Shown: positions 39,408-50,843 of the stretch, in pieces | Layout: every line of letters begins with the position of its first letter | Numbering within the stretch: position 1 is the first letter of the stretch | Assembly (NCBI GenBank): GCA_020356025.1 | Contig: CP070630.1 | Span: forward strand, 331,210-388,923 | Origin: Dehalococcoidia bacterium | GTDB lineage: Bacteria; Chloroflexota; Dehalococcoidia; SM23-28-2 | Direction of reading: 5' to 3' | DNA length: 57,714 bases | Translations under genes and position numbers: made by a program | Notes under the pieces: model-generated | The model's input: the letters and a program-made list of their open reading frames with translations, nothing else | Database searches by the model: none | What the model was told of the DNA's origin: nothing

Positions 39408-40463
39408 TCACACGTACGAGGCCACTAAGTCTCCCACCTCAGACGTGCTCAGGCCCATGTGCCCGGCGCTCAGCGACTTGATCTTGCCGCTGCTCAGGGC
39501 CTTGATGATCGCCTGCTCGACCCGATCGGCCGCTTCCTCTTCCCCGAGCACGTCCAGCATCATCTGGCCTGCGGCGATCGCCGCCAGAGGGCAGATGATG
39601 TTCTGGCCCGTGTACTTCGGCGCGCTGCCGCCAATGGGCTCGAACATGGATACACCCTGCGGGTTGATGTTGGCTCCCGCCGCCACGCCCATTCCGCCCT
39701 GAATCATTGCCCCCAGGTCGGTGATGATATCGCCGAACATGTTGTCGACCACGATCACGTCGAACCACTCCGGGTTCTTGACGAACCACATGCAGCAGGC
39801 GTCGACGTGGGCATACTCCCGCCTGATGTCGGGATAGTCGGAGTCGCCCACCTCACAGAAGGCCCGCCACCAGGTGTCGTGGACGTTGGTCAGGACGTTG
39901 GTCTTGGCCACCAGGTGGAGCTGCTTCTGCTTGTTGCGCTTGCGGGTCAGCTCAAAGGCATAGCGGATAGCCCGCTCGGCGCCGAAGCGGGTGGTGCAGT
40001 GGATCTGGGTGGACACTTCCTGGGGCGTACCCTTGTACTGGACGCCGCCCATGCCGCTGTAGAGACCCTCGGTGTTCTCGCGAACCACGACGAAGTCGAT
40101 GTCTTCCGGGCCCTTGTCTTTGAGAGGGCAGTCCACGTTAGGATAGAGCTTCACCGGCCGAAGGTTGATGTACTGATCCAGCCCGAAGCGGATGCGCAGG
40201 AGGATGCCCACCTCCAGCGGCCCCGGCTCCACGTCCGGATGGCCGATGGCACCCAGGTAGATGGCGTCGAAGCCCCGCAGCTCCTCGAGGGCCGAGTCAG
40301 GCAAGGCCTCGCCCGTCCGCAGGTAGCGGTCGCCGCCGAAGTCATAGGTAGTGGTGTCGTAGCGGAAGCCGGTGGCATGGGCGGCCGCTTCCAGCACTTT
40401 CAGGCCCTCGCGCACCACCTCGCCACCTGTTCCGTCGCCGGGGAGTACAGCTATTCGGTACAT
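39408..40463 (-). CDS. leuB: 3-isopropylmalate/3-methylmalate dehydrogenase
   Basis: This 351-residue beta-decarboxylating dehydrogenase has [47 protein letters not shown] and [12 protein letters not shown]. The substrate loop matches the LeuB/isocitrate family. In this operon it should oxidise both 3-isopropylmalate (Leu) and 3-methylmalate (Ile). It lies 53 bases upstream of cimA. Confidence 0.92.
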   Translation of the reverse strand: MYRIAVLPGDGTGGEVVREGLKVLEAAAHATGFRYDTTTYDFGGDRYLRTGEALPDSALEELRGFDAIYLGAIGHPDVEPGPLEVGILLRIRFGLDQYINLRPVKLYPNVDCPLKDKGPEDIDFVVVRENTEGLYSGMGGVQYKGTPQEVSTQIHCTTRFGAERAIRYAFELTRKRNKQKQLHLVAKTNVLTNVHDTWWRAFCEVGDSDYPDIRREYAHVDACCMWFVKNPEWFDVIVVDNMFGDIITDLGAMIQGGMGVAAGANINPQGVSMFEPIGGSAPKYTGQNIICPLAAIAAGQMMLDVLGEEEAADRVEQAIIKALSSGKIKSLSAGHMGLSTSEVGDLVASYV

Positions 40464-40581
40464 TCATCCCTTCCCTTCGTCGATTCGCTCCTTCTACTGA
40501 ACATGAACTCGATCTGTTCGAAAGTGTAGCATATACGTTGCCTTTAGAGCGATGCTGCCTAACGGCCGCGATGCTGAACGA

Positions 40582-41079
40582 CTACGTGCCCCTGGTGCGA
40601 TGGCGGCCGCGTCGGACAAGCTTGCCTTGCTCTCTGGCCACCTCGCCGAACACCGCTCTGAAGGCGATCAGACCACCGGAAGCGAAGGCCAGAAGCAGCG
40701 GATAGGTGCGCCACTGCTTGGCGTGCACCAACCCCAGGCTGTAGACCAAGGTGGCCACGGCCGCTATCAGTCCCGGGATGAACCAGACGGCCGCGAAGGC
40801 CGCGGCTACCCCTCGCACGAGTCTGTGCTTGATCCCGAAGCCGAGGTCGCCGATGAGCAGCCAGAGCAAGCCGCCAAAGCCCAGCAGACCCAGCACCCTC
40901 TCATGCACCGTTGCCTCGCTGGTTTTCCACAAGGTGAGGAACCCTTGAAGCGAGGTGAACAGCGTGCCTCGCACCCGTTCCTCGTCGTCGTTTTCCTGGT
41001 CTGCCCAGTCGTAGAGTTCGTCCTCGACCTTGGTTCCTACCCTTCTTAGTCTTTCGAATACCTGTTTGAACATGCTCAT
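40582..41079 (-). CDS. Membrane protein in the leu operon
   Basis: This protein of 165 residues begins with a charged helix (FKQVFERLRRVGTKVEDELYDW) and has three to four membrane spans after about residue 60. No catalytic motif is seen and no family is recognised. It lies between leuD (25 bases) and leuB, and an AGGGGTGA site precedes the ATG. It could be an amino-acid transporter accessory or an unrelated passenger. Confidence 0.65.
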   Translation of the reverse strand: MSMFKQVFERLRRVGTKVEDELYDWADQENDDEERVRGTLFTSLQGFLTLWKTSEATVHERVLGLLGFGGLLWLLIGDLGFGIKHRLVRGVAAAFAAVWFIPGLIAAVATLVYSLGLVHAKQWRTYPLLLAFASGGLIAFRAVFGEVAREQGKLVRRGRHRTRGT

Positions 41080-41104
41080 GACGGTTCACCCCTGCTGGCC
41101 TTGC

Positions 41105-41608
41105 TCAGCGTTTCTCGCTCGCTAGCCTGCGCTTCGTGTACTCTACTAGCCCGCCCGCTCGCATCAGCTCCAGCATGAACTCCGGGTAGGGCTTGGCCTT
41201 GAACTCGCTGTCCTTGGTCAGGTTGCGAATTGTGCCCGTCTCCAGTTCCACCGCCAGCTCGTCGCCCGCCTCGCTGCCGTCGACGGCTTCGGCGCACTCC
41301 AGGATGGGCAGGCCCAGGTTGATGGCGTTGCGATAGAAGATGCGGGCGAAGCTCTTGGCGACGACGCAGCTCACGCCCGCTCCCTTGAGGGCTAGCGGTG
41401 CGTGCTCCCGCGAGGAGCCACAGCCGAAGTTGGTGTCGGCCACGATCACGTCGCCCGGCCGCACCCGCTGGGCGAACTCGGCGTCGATGTCCTCCATGCA
41501 GTGGGGGGCCAGTTCCTCCGCCGTGTTGAGGTTAAGGTGGCGCGCCGGGATGATCACGTCGGTGTCGACGTTGGCGCCGTACTTGTGGACTCTCCCGCGA
41601 AGGGTCAT
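41105..41608 (-). CDS. leuD: 3-isopropylmalate dehydratase small subunit
   Basis: This 167-residue swivel domain has [25 protein letters not shown] and [11 protein letters not shown]. It pairs with LeuC to isomerise isopropylmalate, and in this setting also citramalate. ATG at 41608 follows AGGAGAACG. It is separated from leuC by the metallo-beta-lactamase gene, which is unusual since leuC and leuD normally adjoin. Confidence 0.94.
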   Translation of the reverse strand: MTLRGRVHKYGANVDTDVIIPARHLNLNTAEELAPHCMEDIDAEFAQRVRPGDVIVADTNFGCGSSREHAPLALKGAGVSCVVAKSFARIFYRNAINLGLPILECAEAVDGSEAGDELAVELETGTIRNLTKDSEFKAKPYPEFMLELMRAGGLVEYTKRRLASEKR

Positions 41609-41618
41609 CGTCGTTCTC

Positions 41619-42575
41619 CTATAGCACGTACCGCGTGCCTGCACTGTTCTGGATGAAAGTGTCCGGCATCGCCCGGGCGATCTCATGTACCGCTTTCCAG
41701 CCGGTGCAGTGCCCTGGGACCACCACCTGCGGCGCGGCCGCCTTCAACTCCTCGACCGTCTGAGGGATGATAGCCTCGAACAGCGGGCCGCTGAGGTGGA
41801 AGCCGCCTATCAGGGCATACACGTTTTCTATCCCTGTCACGTTTCGAGCGTGCCTGATGATGTTGATGACCCCCGCGTGCCCGCAGCCGGTCAGAATTGC
41901 CAGACCCTTGCCGCGCAGGTGGAAGACCAGGGCCTGGTCGTCGTAGATCCAGGGGTCGGGCTGCCAGCCGCCGTCGATCAGGGCGTGGTGGATAGGGAAG
42001 CCCCTCTCGAAGTCGGTGGTTCTGGCTACCTGGCCGGTGACCAGCGCCCGTTTGTCCAGCAGTAGCGATGGCTCCTTGACCTCGACAAGGTCCACGCCCT
42101 CCTGGAGCAATGCCCCTCGATCAAGCGGGGGCAACTTCACCTCCCGTCCATCGGGAATAACGACCTTCCGCTGGAGAAAGGCGTCCGGATGGGCGATCAA
42201 AGGTAGCCCTCGCTTACCCAGCCGTCGCAGGAGGCCGACTAGGGCCCCGGTGTGATCGGCGTGGCCGTGGCTGAGAACGATGGCTCGCACGTCGGCCAAA
42301 GGGGGCTCCAATATGTCTATGTTGTGGAGCACACCATCAGGGCTGAGGCCAGCGTCGAACAGGATAGATTCCCGCTGGCCGTCGGCTATCACTGTTGCCA
42401 GCGCACAGAAGCCGTGCTCGGCGATGATCCTGCTCTGCTTCTCTCCCACGGTATCCCCCAGCCTCGGCTGCTTGGCGACCTCGCTGCTGGTCATCAGCAG
42501 ATCGACGTAGTTGTCCATGAGGATGGTGATCTCTACGCCATCTACTTCCTTTAGGCCGATGCTGTTGGGGTGCAT
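41619..42575 (-). CDS. Metallo-beta-lactamase-fold hydrolase
   Basis: This 318-residue protein has the zinc motif [28 protein letters not shown] and VVPGHCTGW. The pattern is of the class that includes archaeal dihydropterin-ribofuranosyl-aminobenzene-phosphate synthases, common in anaerobes. ATG at 42575 has AAGGAG 6 bases before. It lies between leuC and leuD without an obvious role in leucine synthesis. Confidence 0.88.
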   Translation of the reverse strand: MHPNSIGLKEVDGVEITILMDNYVDLLMTSSEVAKQPRLGDTVGEKQSRIIAEHGFCALATVIADGQRESILFDAGLSPDGVLHNIDILEPPLADVRAIVLSHGHADHTGALVGLLRRLGKRGLPLIAHPDAFLQRKVVIPDGREVKLPPLDRGALLQEGVDLVEVKEPSLLLDKRALVTGQVARTTDFERGFPIHHALIDGGWQPDPWIYDDQALVFHLRGKGLAILTGCGHAGVINIIRHARNVTGIENVYALIGGFHLSGPLFEAIIPQTVEELKAAAPQVVVPGHCTGWKAVHEIARAMPDTFIQNSAGTRYVL

Positions 42576-42592
42576 ACTCGGCTCCTTCTGGG

Positions 42593-43867
42593 CTATTTGG
42601 GGGCGCTCCCTAGCACCTCTTCCGGCCCCGCCAGCCTGCCGGCAACGGCGCTCGCCGCTGCCACCGCCGGGTTGCCCAGATAGACCTCCGCCTTGGGATG
42701 TCCCATGCGGCCGGGGAAGTTGCGATTGGTCGTGGCCACACAGCGCTCGCCCTCGGCCAGGATGCCCATGTAACCGCCCAGGCAGGGCCCGCAGGTGGGC
42801 GTGGAGACGGCGCAGCCCGCCTCTGCGAAAATGGCGAGCAGTCCCTCCTTGAGGGCAGCAATGTAGACATCGTTGGTACAGGGGATAACGATGCAGCGTA
42901 CGCGGGGGTGAACCTGACGGCCCTCCATGACCTGGGCAGCCAGGCGCAGGTCGGACAGCCTGCCGTTCGTGCAGGAGCCGATGAAGACCTGATCGATCTC
43001 CACCCTTGGCGCCTGGCTCAGAGGCACGGCGTTCCCCGGCGAATGCGGCAGAGCGACCGTCGGTTCCAGCGCCTCCACGTTGTACTCGCGCACCTCGGCG
43101 TACTCGGCGTCGGGGTCGGGCTCCTGGGCCTGCCACTCGCGGCGGGCGCGCGCTCTCACGTAGCTCAGAGTCGTGGCATCGGGCACCATCAGGCCTGCCT
43201 TGGCGCCTGCCTCGATAGCCATGTTCGACATGGTGAGGCGGCTCTCCATCGGAAGCTGGGAGATGGCCTCGCCGTGGAACTCCATCGCCGAGTACAGGGC
43301 GCCGTCGGTGCCGATATCGCCGATGGTGTGGAGGATGATGTCCTTGCCGCCTACCCAGGCATTGAGATGGCCTTGGTAGACGAGCTTGAGCGATGGCGGC
43401 ACCCGCATCCAGATGTCGCCGGTGGCCATGGCGCAGCCGATGTCGGTTGAGCCCATGCCCGTGGCGAAGCAGCCGAGAGCGCCGTAGGTGCAGGTGTGGG
43501 AGTCGGCGCCCACCACCACCTCGCCGGGGAGAACCCAGCCGTCGTCGGGCAGGAGAGCGTGCTCGACGCCCCCTCGCCCCTGCTCGTAGTAGACGAGCCC
43601 CTGCTCAAGGGCGAACTCCTTCATCATCTTGGCGTTCTCAGCGCTTTTGATGTCCTTGTTGGGGGTGAAGTGGTCGGGGATCATGGCCACCCGCTGTCGG
43701 TCGAAGACGCTGGGCACGCCTAGCTTGCGGAACTGCTCGATGGCCAGGGGGGCCGTCACGTCGTTGGCCAGCACGAAGTCCACCTGGCAGTTGATCAACT
43801 CGCCGGGCCGCACCTCCTGGCGGTCGCAGTGAGCGGCCAGGATCTTCTCGGCCAGAGTCATTCCCAT
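42593..43867 (-). CDS. leuC: 3-isopropylmalate dehydratase large subunit
   Basis: This 424-residue aconitase-type subunit has GADSHTCTYGALG, SNMAIEAGAK, FIGSCTNGR and the cluster cysteines in TPTCGPCLGG. The length and the archaeal/HacA-like form fit pairing with the short LeuD downstream. It uses a 4Fe-4S cluster to isomerise 2-isopropylmalate. Confidence 0.95.
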   Translation of the reverse strand: MGMTLAEKILAAHCDRQEVRPGELINCQVDFVLANDVTAPLAIEQFRKLGVPSVFDRQRVAMIPDHFTPNKDIKSAENAKMMKEFALEQGLVYYEQGRGGVEHALLPDDGWVLPGEVVVGADSHTCTYGALGCFATGMGSTDIGCAMATGDIWMRVPPSLKLVYQGHLNAWVGGKDIILHTIGDIGTDGALYSAMEFHGEAISQLPMESRLTMSNMAIEAGAKAGLMVPDATTLSYVRARARREWQAQEPDPDAEYAEVREYNVEALEPTVALPHSPGNAVPLSQAPRVEIDQVFIGSCTNGRLSDLRLAAQVMEGRQVHPRVRCIVIPCTNDVYIAALKEGLLAIFAEAGCAVSTPTCGPCLGGYMGILAEGERCVATTNRNFPGRMGHPKAEVYLGNPAVAAASAVAGRLAGPEEVLGSAPK

Positions 43868-43915
43868 GGCAAAAGCCTTTCTAGTCGGCTGTCTTTCCCG
43901 GACGGAGGCTGCGCC

Positions 43916-45463
43916 TTAGGACGGCGTTCGCGCCGTCTCCTCTCGCCCCTGGGCTGAGAGGAGACGGTTGAGAGCGTTCAGCAGCGCCTTGGCCGAGGCG
44001 ACCACGATGTCGGTGTCGCCGCTGCGCCCCATGAAGGTCTGCTCGCCGCTCTCGATGCGCACTGTCACCTCGCCGAGGGCGTCGATGCCCTCGGTCACGG
44101 CCTTCACGGCGAATTCGGTCAGGACGTTAGGCACCCCCACTAGACGATTGATGGCCTTGTAGGTGGCATCGACGGGCCCAGTGCCGGTGGACGTGTCCAC
44201 CAGGATCTCACCGTCGGGGTCGATGAGGCGGACGGTGGCTGTGGGCACCAACTGGTTGCCGCAGGAGACCTGGAGCAGGTCGAGGCGGTACAGCTCCTCG
44301 AAGGTGCGCCGCTCGTCGGAAACCAGTGCCTCTAGGTCACGGTCGTCGATCTCGCCCTTCTTGTCGGCCAGATCCTTGAAGGCCTGGAAGACGCGGTTCA
44401 GCTCCTCGTTGCTGAGCTCGAAGCCCAGCTCCTCCAGGCGGGACTTGACGCCGTGGCGGCCAGAGTTCTTGTTGAGCACCAGGATGCCGCCGCGAGGCAG
44501 GCCGACGTCGCGCGCGTCTATGATCTCGTAGGTCTCCAGCAGCTTGAGGATGCCATGCTGGTGAACGCCCGACTGGTGGCGGAAGGCATTGGCGCCCACG
44601 ATGGCCTTGTTGGGTTGCACCTCCAGACCCGTGAGGTCGGATACGAGACGGCTGGTCCGGACGAGTTGGGTGGTATCTATGTTGGTGGACAGCCCGATCA
44701 GATCGCTGCGCGTTCTGATGGCCATCACGATCTCCTCTAGGGAGGCGTTGCCAGCCCGTTCGCCGATGCCGTTGATAGTGCACTCCACCTGACGGGCCCC
44801 GGCCCTGACGGCCGCCAGGCTGTTGGCCACCGCCAGGCCCAGGTCGTTATGGCAGTGCACAGCGATCACCGCCTTGTGGATGTTGGGCACCTTCTCCAGG
44901 ATGCTGCGGATGAAGGCCTCGAACTCGTAAGGGATGGCGTAGCCCACGGTGTCGGGGATGTTGACGGTAGTAGCGCCGGCGTCGATGCACTCCTCCACCA
45001 GTTGGTAGACGTAGTTGGGGTCGGAGCGGGTAGCATCCATGGGGGAGAACTCCACGTTGGAGCAGTACTTCGCCGCCCTGGCCACCATGGTGCGACCCAT
45101 CTCCCGCACCTCCTCCTTGTCTTTCACCAGTTGGTGCATGAGGTGGATGTCGGAGGAGGAAAGGAAGACGTGGATGCGCGGCTCGGCGGCGTGGCGAACC
45201 GCCTCCCAGCAGGCGTCCACGTCGCCAGGCACGGCGCGCGCCAGGCCGGCGACGACTGAGCCGCGCACCTCCTTGGCGATGGTGCTCACCGCCTCCAGAT
45301 CGCCCGGCGAGGAGGCGGGAAAGCCCGCCTCTATGATGTCCACCCGCAGGCGCTCCAAGGCGCGGGCGATCTCCAGCTTATCCTTAGCGTTCAGGGCCAC
45401 CCCCGGCGACTGCTCGCCATCGCGGAGGGTGGTATCGAAAATGAGTACCTTGTCCTCAGCCAT
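43916..45463 (-). CDS. leuA: 2-isopropylmalate synthase
   Basis: This 515-residue enzyme condenses 2-oxoisovalerate with acetyl-CoA. It has [50 protein letters not shown] and the regulatory-domain [17 protein letters not shown]. The ATG at 45463 follows AGGAGGGACAGC. It is paralogous to cimA in the same operon. Confidence 0.96.
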   Translation of the reverse strand: MAEDKVLIFDTTLRDGEQSPGVALNAKDKLEIARALERLRVDIIEAGFPASSPGDLEAVSTIAKEVRGSVVAGLARAVPGDVDACWEAVRHAAEPRIHVFLSSSDIHLMHQLVKDKEEVREMGRTMVARAAKYCSNVEFSPMDATRSDPNYVYQLVEECIDAGATTVNIPDTVGYAIPYEFEAFIRSILEKVPNIHKAVIAVHCHNDLGLAVANSLAAVRAGARQVECTINGIGERAGNASLEEIVMAIRTRSDLIGLSTNIDTTQLVRTSRLVSDLTGLEVQPNKAIVGANAFRHQSGVHQHGILKLLETYEIIDARDVGLPRGGILVLNKNSGRHGVKSRLEELGFELSNEELNRVFQAFKDLADKKGEIDDRDLEALVSDERRTFEELYRLDLLQVSCGNQLVPTATVRLIDPDGEILVDTSTGTGPVDATYKAINRLVGVPNVLTEFAVKAVTEGIDALGEVTVRIESGEQTFMGRSGDTDIVVASAKALLNALNRLLSAQGREETARTPS

Positions 45464-45501
45464 TTTGCTGTCCCTCCTCATCCTTGATAGTTTTTCTCTG
45501 G

Positions 45502-45531
45502 GGCCCTCTCTCGCCTATGGCGAGGAGGGCC
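45502..45531 (-). promoter_or_regulatory. Intercistronic hairpin between ilvC and leuA
   Basis: A 13-bp stem (45502-45508 and 45510-45515 with 45519-45531), one bulged base and a TAT loop, 39 bases before leuA. No T-run follows, so it may mark an RNA processing or stability point. Confidence 0.6.
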
Positions 45532-45601
45532 GGTTAAGGATGAGGGCTTGCCTCTCTGCAGCCCAGCCTGGAGGCTGAGGGGAGATTGTCTTCGTCATCG
45601 G

Positions 45602-46603
45602 CTAGGATGCCTCCTCCTTGAGCCCCCTCATCATCGCCCGCAGATCCTTGCCCACCTGCTCGACCTGGTGCTCGGCGTTCTGCTTGCGCAGCGCCAGGAA
45701 GCTGGGCCGTCCCGCCTGGTTCTCCAGGATCCATTCGCGGGCGAAGCTACCGTCCTGAACCTCCTTGAGGATTTGGCGCATGGTCTGGCGGACGCACTCG
45801 TCGATGACCCGCGGCCCGCGGGTGTAGTCGCCGTACTCGGCGGTGTCGCTCACCGAGTAGCGCATATAGTTCATGCCCCCCTCGTAGATCAGGTCCACGA
45901 TGAGCTTCAGTTCATGCATGCACTCGAAGTAGGCGCTCTCCGGCTGGTAGCCGGCCTCCACCAGGGTTTCGAAGGCGGCCTTCATGAGCGCCGTCACCCC
46001 CCCGCAGAGGATCACCTGCTCGCCGAAGAGGTCGGTCTCCGTCTCCTCGGCGAAGGTCGTCTCCAGAACGCCGATGCGGGTGCAGCCCAGGCCCTTGGCG
46101 TAGGCCAGGGCCACCTGCTGAGCTTTCTGGCCGGGGTCCTGATGGATGGCCACCAGCGCGGGCACGCCGCTGCCCTGGCTGAACAGCTCGCGCACGCGGT
46201 GGCCCGGCCCCTTGGGGGCGATCATGGTCACGTCGATGTCCGCCGGCGGCAGGATCTGGTTGAAGTGAATGTTGAAGCCGTGGGCAAACATCAGCATCTT
46301 GCCTGCCGTCATCGCTGGCTCAATGCTCTCGTAGTAGACGCGCCGCTGAACCTGGTCCTCTACCAGCATCACAACGATGTCCGCTTGCTTGGCCACCTCG
46401 GCAGCGGTTGCTACCTTGAAGCCGGCCTCCTCGGCCTGCTGCCAGCCCTTGACACCAGGCAGTTCGGCGACCAGCACCTTGCAGCCGCTGTCTCTGAGGT
46501 TTTGGGCATGGGCGTGTCCCTGGCTGCCGAAGCCGGTGATGCCGATGGTGCGGTTCTTTAGCAGCGACAGGTCGGCGTCCTGGTCGTAGTAGATCTTGGC
46601 CAT
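45602..46603 (-). CDS. ilvC: Ketol-acid reductoisomerase
   Basis: This 333-residue class I enzyme has the nucleotide motif [17 protein letters not shown] (from residue 24), [36 protein letters not shown] and [13 protein letters not shown]. It converts acetolactate or acetohydroxybutyrate to the dihydroxy acids with NADPH and Mg. Confidence 0.97.
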   Translation of the reverse strand: MAKIYYDQDADLSLLKNRTIGITGFGSQGHAHAQNLRDSGCKVLVAELPGVKGWQQAEEAGFKVATAAEVAKQADIVVMLVEDQVQRRVYYESIEPAMTAGKMLMFAHGFNIHFNQILPPADIDVTMIAPKGPGHRVRELFSQGSGVPALVAIHQDPGQKAQQVALAYAKGLGCTRIGVLETTFAEETETDLFGEQVILCGGVTALMKAAFETLVEAGYQPESAYFECMHELKLIVDLIYEGGMNYMRYSVSDTAEYGDYTRGPRVIDECVRQTMRQILKEVQDGSFAREWILENQAGRPSFLALRKQNAEHQVEQVGKDLRAMMRGLKEEAS

Positions 46604-46672
46604 GCCTTCGCTCCTTTCCTGGCCTAGTGCGGGCGCTGGTACCCTCGCTCCTTCTGGAACTCAGCGGTCAGA

Positions 46673-47242
46673 CTACTCAGACGAATATGGCGTTTCGCCC
46701 TCTGGATAGCGCTCGAACGGCTCCTCCCCCAGCTCGTGAAGGCCGGGGGTGGAGCTGGCGGCGCCGCGCACCAGGGCCACCCGACCGGTGCGCACCATCT
46801 CTACCACGCCGTAGTTTTCGAGCAGGTCGAACATGGCATCGATCTTGTCGTCGGGTCCGGTGACCTCGATGATCAGCGATTCCGGCCCGACATCGATGAT
46901 ATCGGCCCGGAAGATGTGCACGATCTCGATGATCAGGCTGCGGTTCTCGGCGGTGGCCTTCACCTTGATCAGGGCCATCTCACGGGAGACGATGTTTTCG
47001 CCGGAGATGTCGCGGATCTCCACCACGTCCACCACCTTGTCCAGTTGCTTGACCACCTGGTCGGCGTCGGTGTTGGCATCGACCACGAAGGTCATGCGGG
47101 ACAGGCCTGCCGTCTCCGAGTGGCCCACCGCCAGGCTCTCGATGTTGAACCCCCGCTGCCGCCACTTGCTGGCTATGCGGTTGAGCACGCCCGGCTTGTC
47201 CTCCACCAGGGCGATGATGATGTGCTTGCGTAGCTCTCTCAT
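46673..47242 (-). CDS. ilvN: Acetolactate synthase regulatory subunit
   Basis: This protein of 189 residues begins with an ACT domain (ALVEDKPGVLNRIASKWRQRG, SLAVGHSETAGLSRMTFVVD), which binds Val or Leu for feedback control, and has the second ALS-SS domain (VEMVRTGRVALVRG). The start overlaps the ilvB stop by ATGA. Confidence 0.96.
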   Translation of the reverse strand: MRELRKHIIIALVEDKPGVLNRIASKWRQRGFNIESLAVGHSETAGLSRMTFVVDANTDADQVVKQLDKVVDVVEIRDISGENIVSREMALIKVKATAENRSLIIEIVHIFRADIIDVGPESLIIEVTGPDDKIDAMFDLLENYGVVEMVRTGRVALVRGAASSTPGLHELGEEPFERYPEGETPYSSE

Positions 47243-48942
47243 GCCTGCGCCACCACCCTTTCTTCCTCGTATTTGGGTAGGTCCAACGTCTCCTGCAGAG
47301 CTGCCCCCGGCGGCACCATTGGGAAGATGTTCTCGTACTCCTGCACCTGGAAGTCGATGATCACCGGCCCGGGGTGCTCCATGGCCCTGTAAACAGCCGA
47401 TTCTACCATGTGCTTATCAGTAACCCTTATCCCCAGAATGTCGTAGGCCTCGGCGATCTTGACGAAGTCGGGGTTCTGCAGGGGCGTGGCCACCAGGTTG
47501 TCGTGGTAGAAGAGCGTCTGCCACTGTCGCACCATCCCCAGATGAGAGTTGTTGATGATGGCGAACTTGATGGGTAGGTCGTTGATGGTGACGGTGATCA
47601 GGTCCTGCAGAGTCATCTGGAAGCCGCCGTCGCCGCATATCGACCAGACCAACTCGTCCGGCCGGGCTATCTGCACGCCGATGGCTCCCGGCACTTCGAA
47701 CCCCATGGGGCCCAGCCCGCCAGCGGTGATCAGGGAGTTGGGCTTGTCGAACCAGAAGAACTGGGCCGACCACATCTGGTGCTGCCCTACCCCTGTGACC
47801 ACCGTGCAGTCGCCCTTGGTGGCGTCGAATATCGTCTTGATGACGTACTGGGGCAATAGCTTGTCCGTCTCGCGGATGGTGATAGACGGATGCTCTCGCT
47901 TGAGTTCGTCCAGGTGGGCCAACCAGTCGTCCCGTGGGCGGCTCTCGACGCGGCGGTTCAGCATCTTGAGGGCGCTCTTGGCGTCGCTCTGGATGGCCAC
48001 CGTCGGCCGCACGTTCTTGCCTATCTCTGCCGGGTCGATGTCGATGTGGACGACCTTGGCGTTCGGGGCAAACTCGGGCAGGCGTCCCGTTACTCGGTCG
48101 TCGAAGCGCATGCCGACCGCTATCAGCAGATCACTTTCGCACATGGCCACGTTGTTCCAGTACATGCCGTGCATACCGGGCATGCCCAAGCACAAGGGAT
48201 GGGAGCCGGGGAAGCTGCTGATGCCCAGGAGGGTGGTGATGACGGGAATGTTTCCTTTCTCGGCCAGCTCCTTGAGCTCTTCGTAAGCCTGAGAGATGAT
48301 CACCCCGTGGCCGGCTAGGATCAGCGGCTGCTTCGACTCGTTGATCAGTTCGGCCGCCCGGTCGATGTGGTCCTGGTCAGGTGGAGGCACGGGCCGGTAG
48401 CCTCGCATCTCCAGGTTCTCCGGGTAGACGAACTCTGCCTTTTGGTGGAAGACATCGCGGGGGACATCGATGAGCACTGGTCCCGGCCGTCCTGTGCCGG
48501 CGATGTGGAACGCCTCGCGAATGATTCGTGGCAGGTCCTTCGCATCGAGAGCCAGGTAGTTGTGCTTTGTGATGGGCAGGGTGATACCGGTGATATCTGC
48601 TTCTTGGAAGCCGTCGCGGCCGATGAGTGCTCTTACCACCTCGCCGGTGAGGGCTACGATGGGTACGGAGTCCAGGTAGGCGTTGGCGATGCCGGTGACG
48701 AGGTTCGTCGCCCCCGGCCCGGAGGTAGCGCAGCACACGCCCACCTTGCCCGAGGCCCTGGCATAGCCCTCGGCAGCGTGGGCAGCCACCTGCTCGTGCC
48801 GTACCAGGATGTGCTTCAGTTGGGGGTACTGGGGCAGAATGTCGTAGAAAGGTATGGTCGCCCCACCGGGAAGGCCGAAGAAGTGCTCCACACCCTCCCG
48901 CACCAGAGATTCGCAGATCATCTGCGCTCCCGTAAGCTCCAT
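47239..48942 (-). CDS. ilvB: Acetolactate synthase large subunit
   Basis: This 567-residue thiamine-diphosphate enzyme has the catalytic Glu in VRHEQVAAHAAEGYARASG, a central FAD-type domain and the TPP motif GDGGFQMTLQDL...INNSHLGMVRQW. It makes acetolactate and acetohydroxybutyrate. It is coupled to ilvN. Confidence 0.97.
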   Translation of the reverse strand: MELTGAQMICESLVREGVEHFFGLPGGATIPFYDILPQYPQLKHILVRHEQVAAHAAEGYARASGKVGVCCATSGPGATNLVTGIANAYLDSVPIVALTGEVVRALIGRDGFQEADITGITLPITKHNYLALDAKDLPRIIREAFHIAGTGRPGPVLIDVPRDVFHQKAEFVYPENLEMRGYRPVPPPDQDHIDRAAELINESKQPLILAGHGVIISQAYEELKELAEKGNIPVITTLLGISSFPGSHPLCLGMPGMHGMYWNNVAMCESDLLIAVGMRFDDRVTGRLPEFAPNAKVVHIDIDPAEIGKNVRPTVAIQSDAKSALKMLNRRVESRPRDDWLAHLDELKREHPSITIRETDKLLPQYVIKTIFDATKGDCTVVTGVGQHQMWSAQFFWFDKPNSLITAGGLGPMGFEVPGAIGVQIARPDELVWSICGDGGFQMTLQDLITVTINDLPIKFAIINNSHLGMVRQWQTLFYHDNLVATPLQNPDFVKIAEAYDILGIRVTDKHMVESAVYRAMEHPGPVIIDFQVQEYENIFPMVPPGAALQETLDLPKYEEERVVAQA

Positions 48943-49021
48943 CTCTTCTCCTCCCCTCTAGCGGCCGGCTCCTGCTGTGACCGCGGCCAATTTGCTTCCC
49001 AATCGCAGAACCATCTCTTCT

Positions 49022-50698
49022 CTAATCCTTAAAGACGGCACCCTTGCTGGCGCTCGTTACAGACTGGGCGTAGCGTTTTAGATAACCGCTATCGATCTTG
49101 GGCTGGAAGGGCGGCAGAGCCGCCAAGCGCGCCTCGATCTCGCCCTGGCTGACGGCGGTATCTAGGCGCTGGTCGGCGATATCGATGATCACCTCATCGC
49201 CGTCTTGGATAGCGGCGATGGGGCCGCCAGCCGCTGCCTCCGGCGACACGTGACCGATGGCAGCACCGCGAGTGGCGCCCGAGAAGCGGCCATCGGTGAT
49301 CAGGGCCACCTTGTCGTCTACCCCCATGCCCGAGATGATGGAGGTGGGGGAGAGCATCTCCGGCATGCCGGGGCCGCCTCTGGGCCCCTCGTAGCGCAAC
49401 ACCAGGACATCGCCTTCCTTGAAATCCTGGTGCATGATCGCCTCGACACACTCGTCCTCGGAGTCGAAGCAGCGGGCTGGTCCGCGGTGGCTCATCATCG
49501 CCGGAGCCACCGCCGCCGACTTGACCACCGCTCCCTCCGGCGCCAGGCTGCCGAAAAGAACGGTCAGGCCGCCGTGGGGCGAGTGGGGCTCGGCTAGGGG
49601 GCGGATCACGGCGTGGTCACGCACCTCGGCGTCGGCGATGTTCTCGCCCACCGTCCCGCCCGTGACCGTAGGCACCTCCGTGTGCAAGACCGACTCTATC
49701 TCCTTCATGACGGCCGCAATGCCGCCCGCCCGATGGAGGTCCTCCACGTGGTAAGACCCCGCTGGGCTGAGGCGACACAACTGCGGCGTGCGGGCGCTGA
49801 TCTCGTTCACCATGTCCAGGGGGAAATCCGCCCCCGCCTCATGAGCGATGGCCAACAGGTGAAGTATGGAGTTCGTGCTCCCCCCCAGGGCCGTATCCAC
49901 CGCTAGGGCATTCCAGAGGCCATCGCTGGTCACAATCTGGCGCGGCCGCAGGCGATCCTCAAGAACCTCCATCACCTTCGCCCCGGCTTCCTTTGCCAGA
50001 CGAAGACGGGCAGCGTCCACGGCGGGGATGGTGCCGTTGCCGGGCAGGGCCAGCCCCAGCGCCTCGGTGGCGCAGTTCATGGTGTTGGCGGTGAACATGC
50101 CGGCGCAGGAGCCGCAGGTAGGACAAGCCACCCGCTCCAGCCGCTCCAGTTCCTCCTCCGACATGTCCCCCTTGCTCACCAGCCCCACCGCCTCAAAGAC
50201 GGTGTTCAGGTCCACCGCCTGGCCCTGCCAGTGGCCGGCCAGCATCGGCCCACCGGCGACGAAGATACAGGGCAGGTTCACCCGCATTGCTGCCATGAGC
50301 ATACCTGGCACGATCTTGTCGCAGTTAGTGACGAACACCAGGGCGTCGAAGGCGTGGGCCACGGCCATGCACTCCACGGCATCGGCGATGACCTCGCGGC
50401 TGGCCAGGCTGTAACGCATGCCGATATGGCCCATGGCGATCCCGTCGTCCACGCCGGGCACGTTCACCTCGAAGGGAGTGCCGCCGGCGCTGCGCACGCC
50501 ACCCTTGGCCGCTTCGGCGATCTGGCGCAGGTGGGTATGGCCGGGGATGATCTCGTTGTAGCAGTTGACAACGCCGACGAAGGGCTGGTCCATCTCCTTG
50601 TCAGTGAGGCCCAGGGCCCGCAGCAGCGACCTGTGGGGCGCCCGTTCCACGCCCTTCTTCACCTTGTTGCTTATCAGGACAGGCCCAGCAGCCGCCAT
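49022..50698 (-). CDS. ilvD: Dihydroxyacid dehydratase
   Basis: This 558-residue iron-sulfur enzyme has [35 protein letters not shown] and [18 protein letters not shown]. It dehydrates the dihydroxy acids to the branched 2-oxo acids. It is the first gene after the T-box leader, with GGAGGA 13 bases before the ATG and a hairpin (GGTCGGGG/CCCCGGCC) just before that site. Confidence 0.97.
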   Translation of the reverse strand: MAAAGPVLISNKVKKGVERAPHRSLLRALGLTDKEMDQPFVGVVNCYNEIIPGHTHLRQIAEAAKGGVRSAGGTPFEVNVPGVDDGIAMGHIGMRYSLASREVIADAVECMAVAHAFDALVFVTNCDKIVPGMLMAAMRVNLPCIFVAGGPMLAGHWQGQAVDLNTVFEAVGLVSKGDMSEEELERLERVACPTCGSCAGMFTANTMNCATEALGLALPGNGTIPAVDAARLRLAKEAGAKVMEVLEDRLRPRQIVTSDGLWNALAVDTALGGSTNSILHLLAIAHEAGADFPLDMVNEISARTPQLCRLSPAGSYHVEDLHRAGGIAAVMKEIESVLHTEVPTVTGGTVGENIADAEVRDHAVIRPLAEPHSPHGGLTVLFGSLAPEGAVVKSAAVAPAMMSHRGPARCFDSEDECVEAIMHQDFKEGDVLVLRYEGPRGGPGMPEMLSPTSIISGMGVDDKVALITDGRFSGATRGAAIGHVSPEAAAGGPIAAIQDGDEVIIDIADQRLDTAVSQGEIEARLAALPPFQPKIDSGYLKRYAQSVTSASKGAVFKD

Positions 50699-50746
50699 GG
50701 CTTATATTCTCCTCCAGGCCGGGGATCTGCCCCGACCGAAACAAGC

Positions 50747-50772
50747 GATCCCGCCCCTAAAAGGACGGGATC
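50747..50772 (-). terminator. T-box terminator 2
   Basis: GATCCCGTCC pairs with GGGCGGGATC (10 bp with one G-T) after antiterminator module 2. Only a weak TTGTTT follows. Confidence 0.7.
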
Positions 50773-50843
50773 ATACAAGAATCCTCGCGGTACCACCCTT
50801 CTTCTCCGCCAAGTCAGCACTCTGGCGACACCCTAAATACAAA

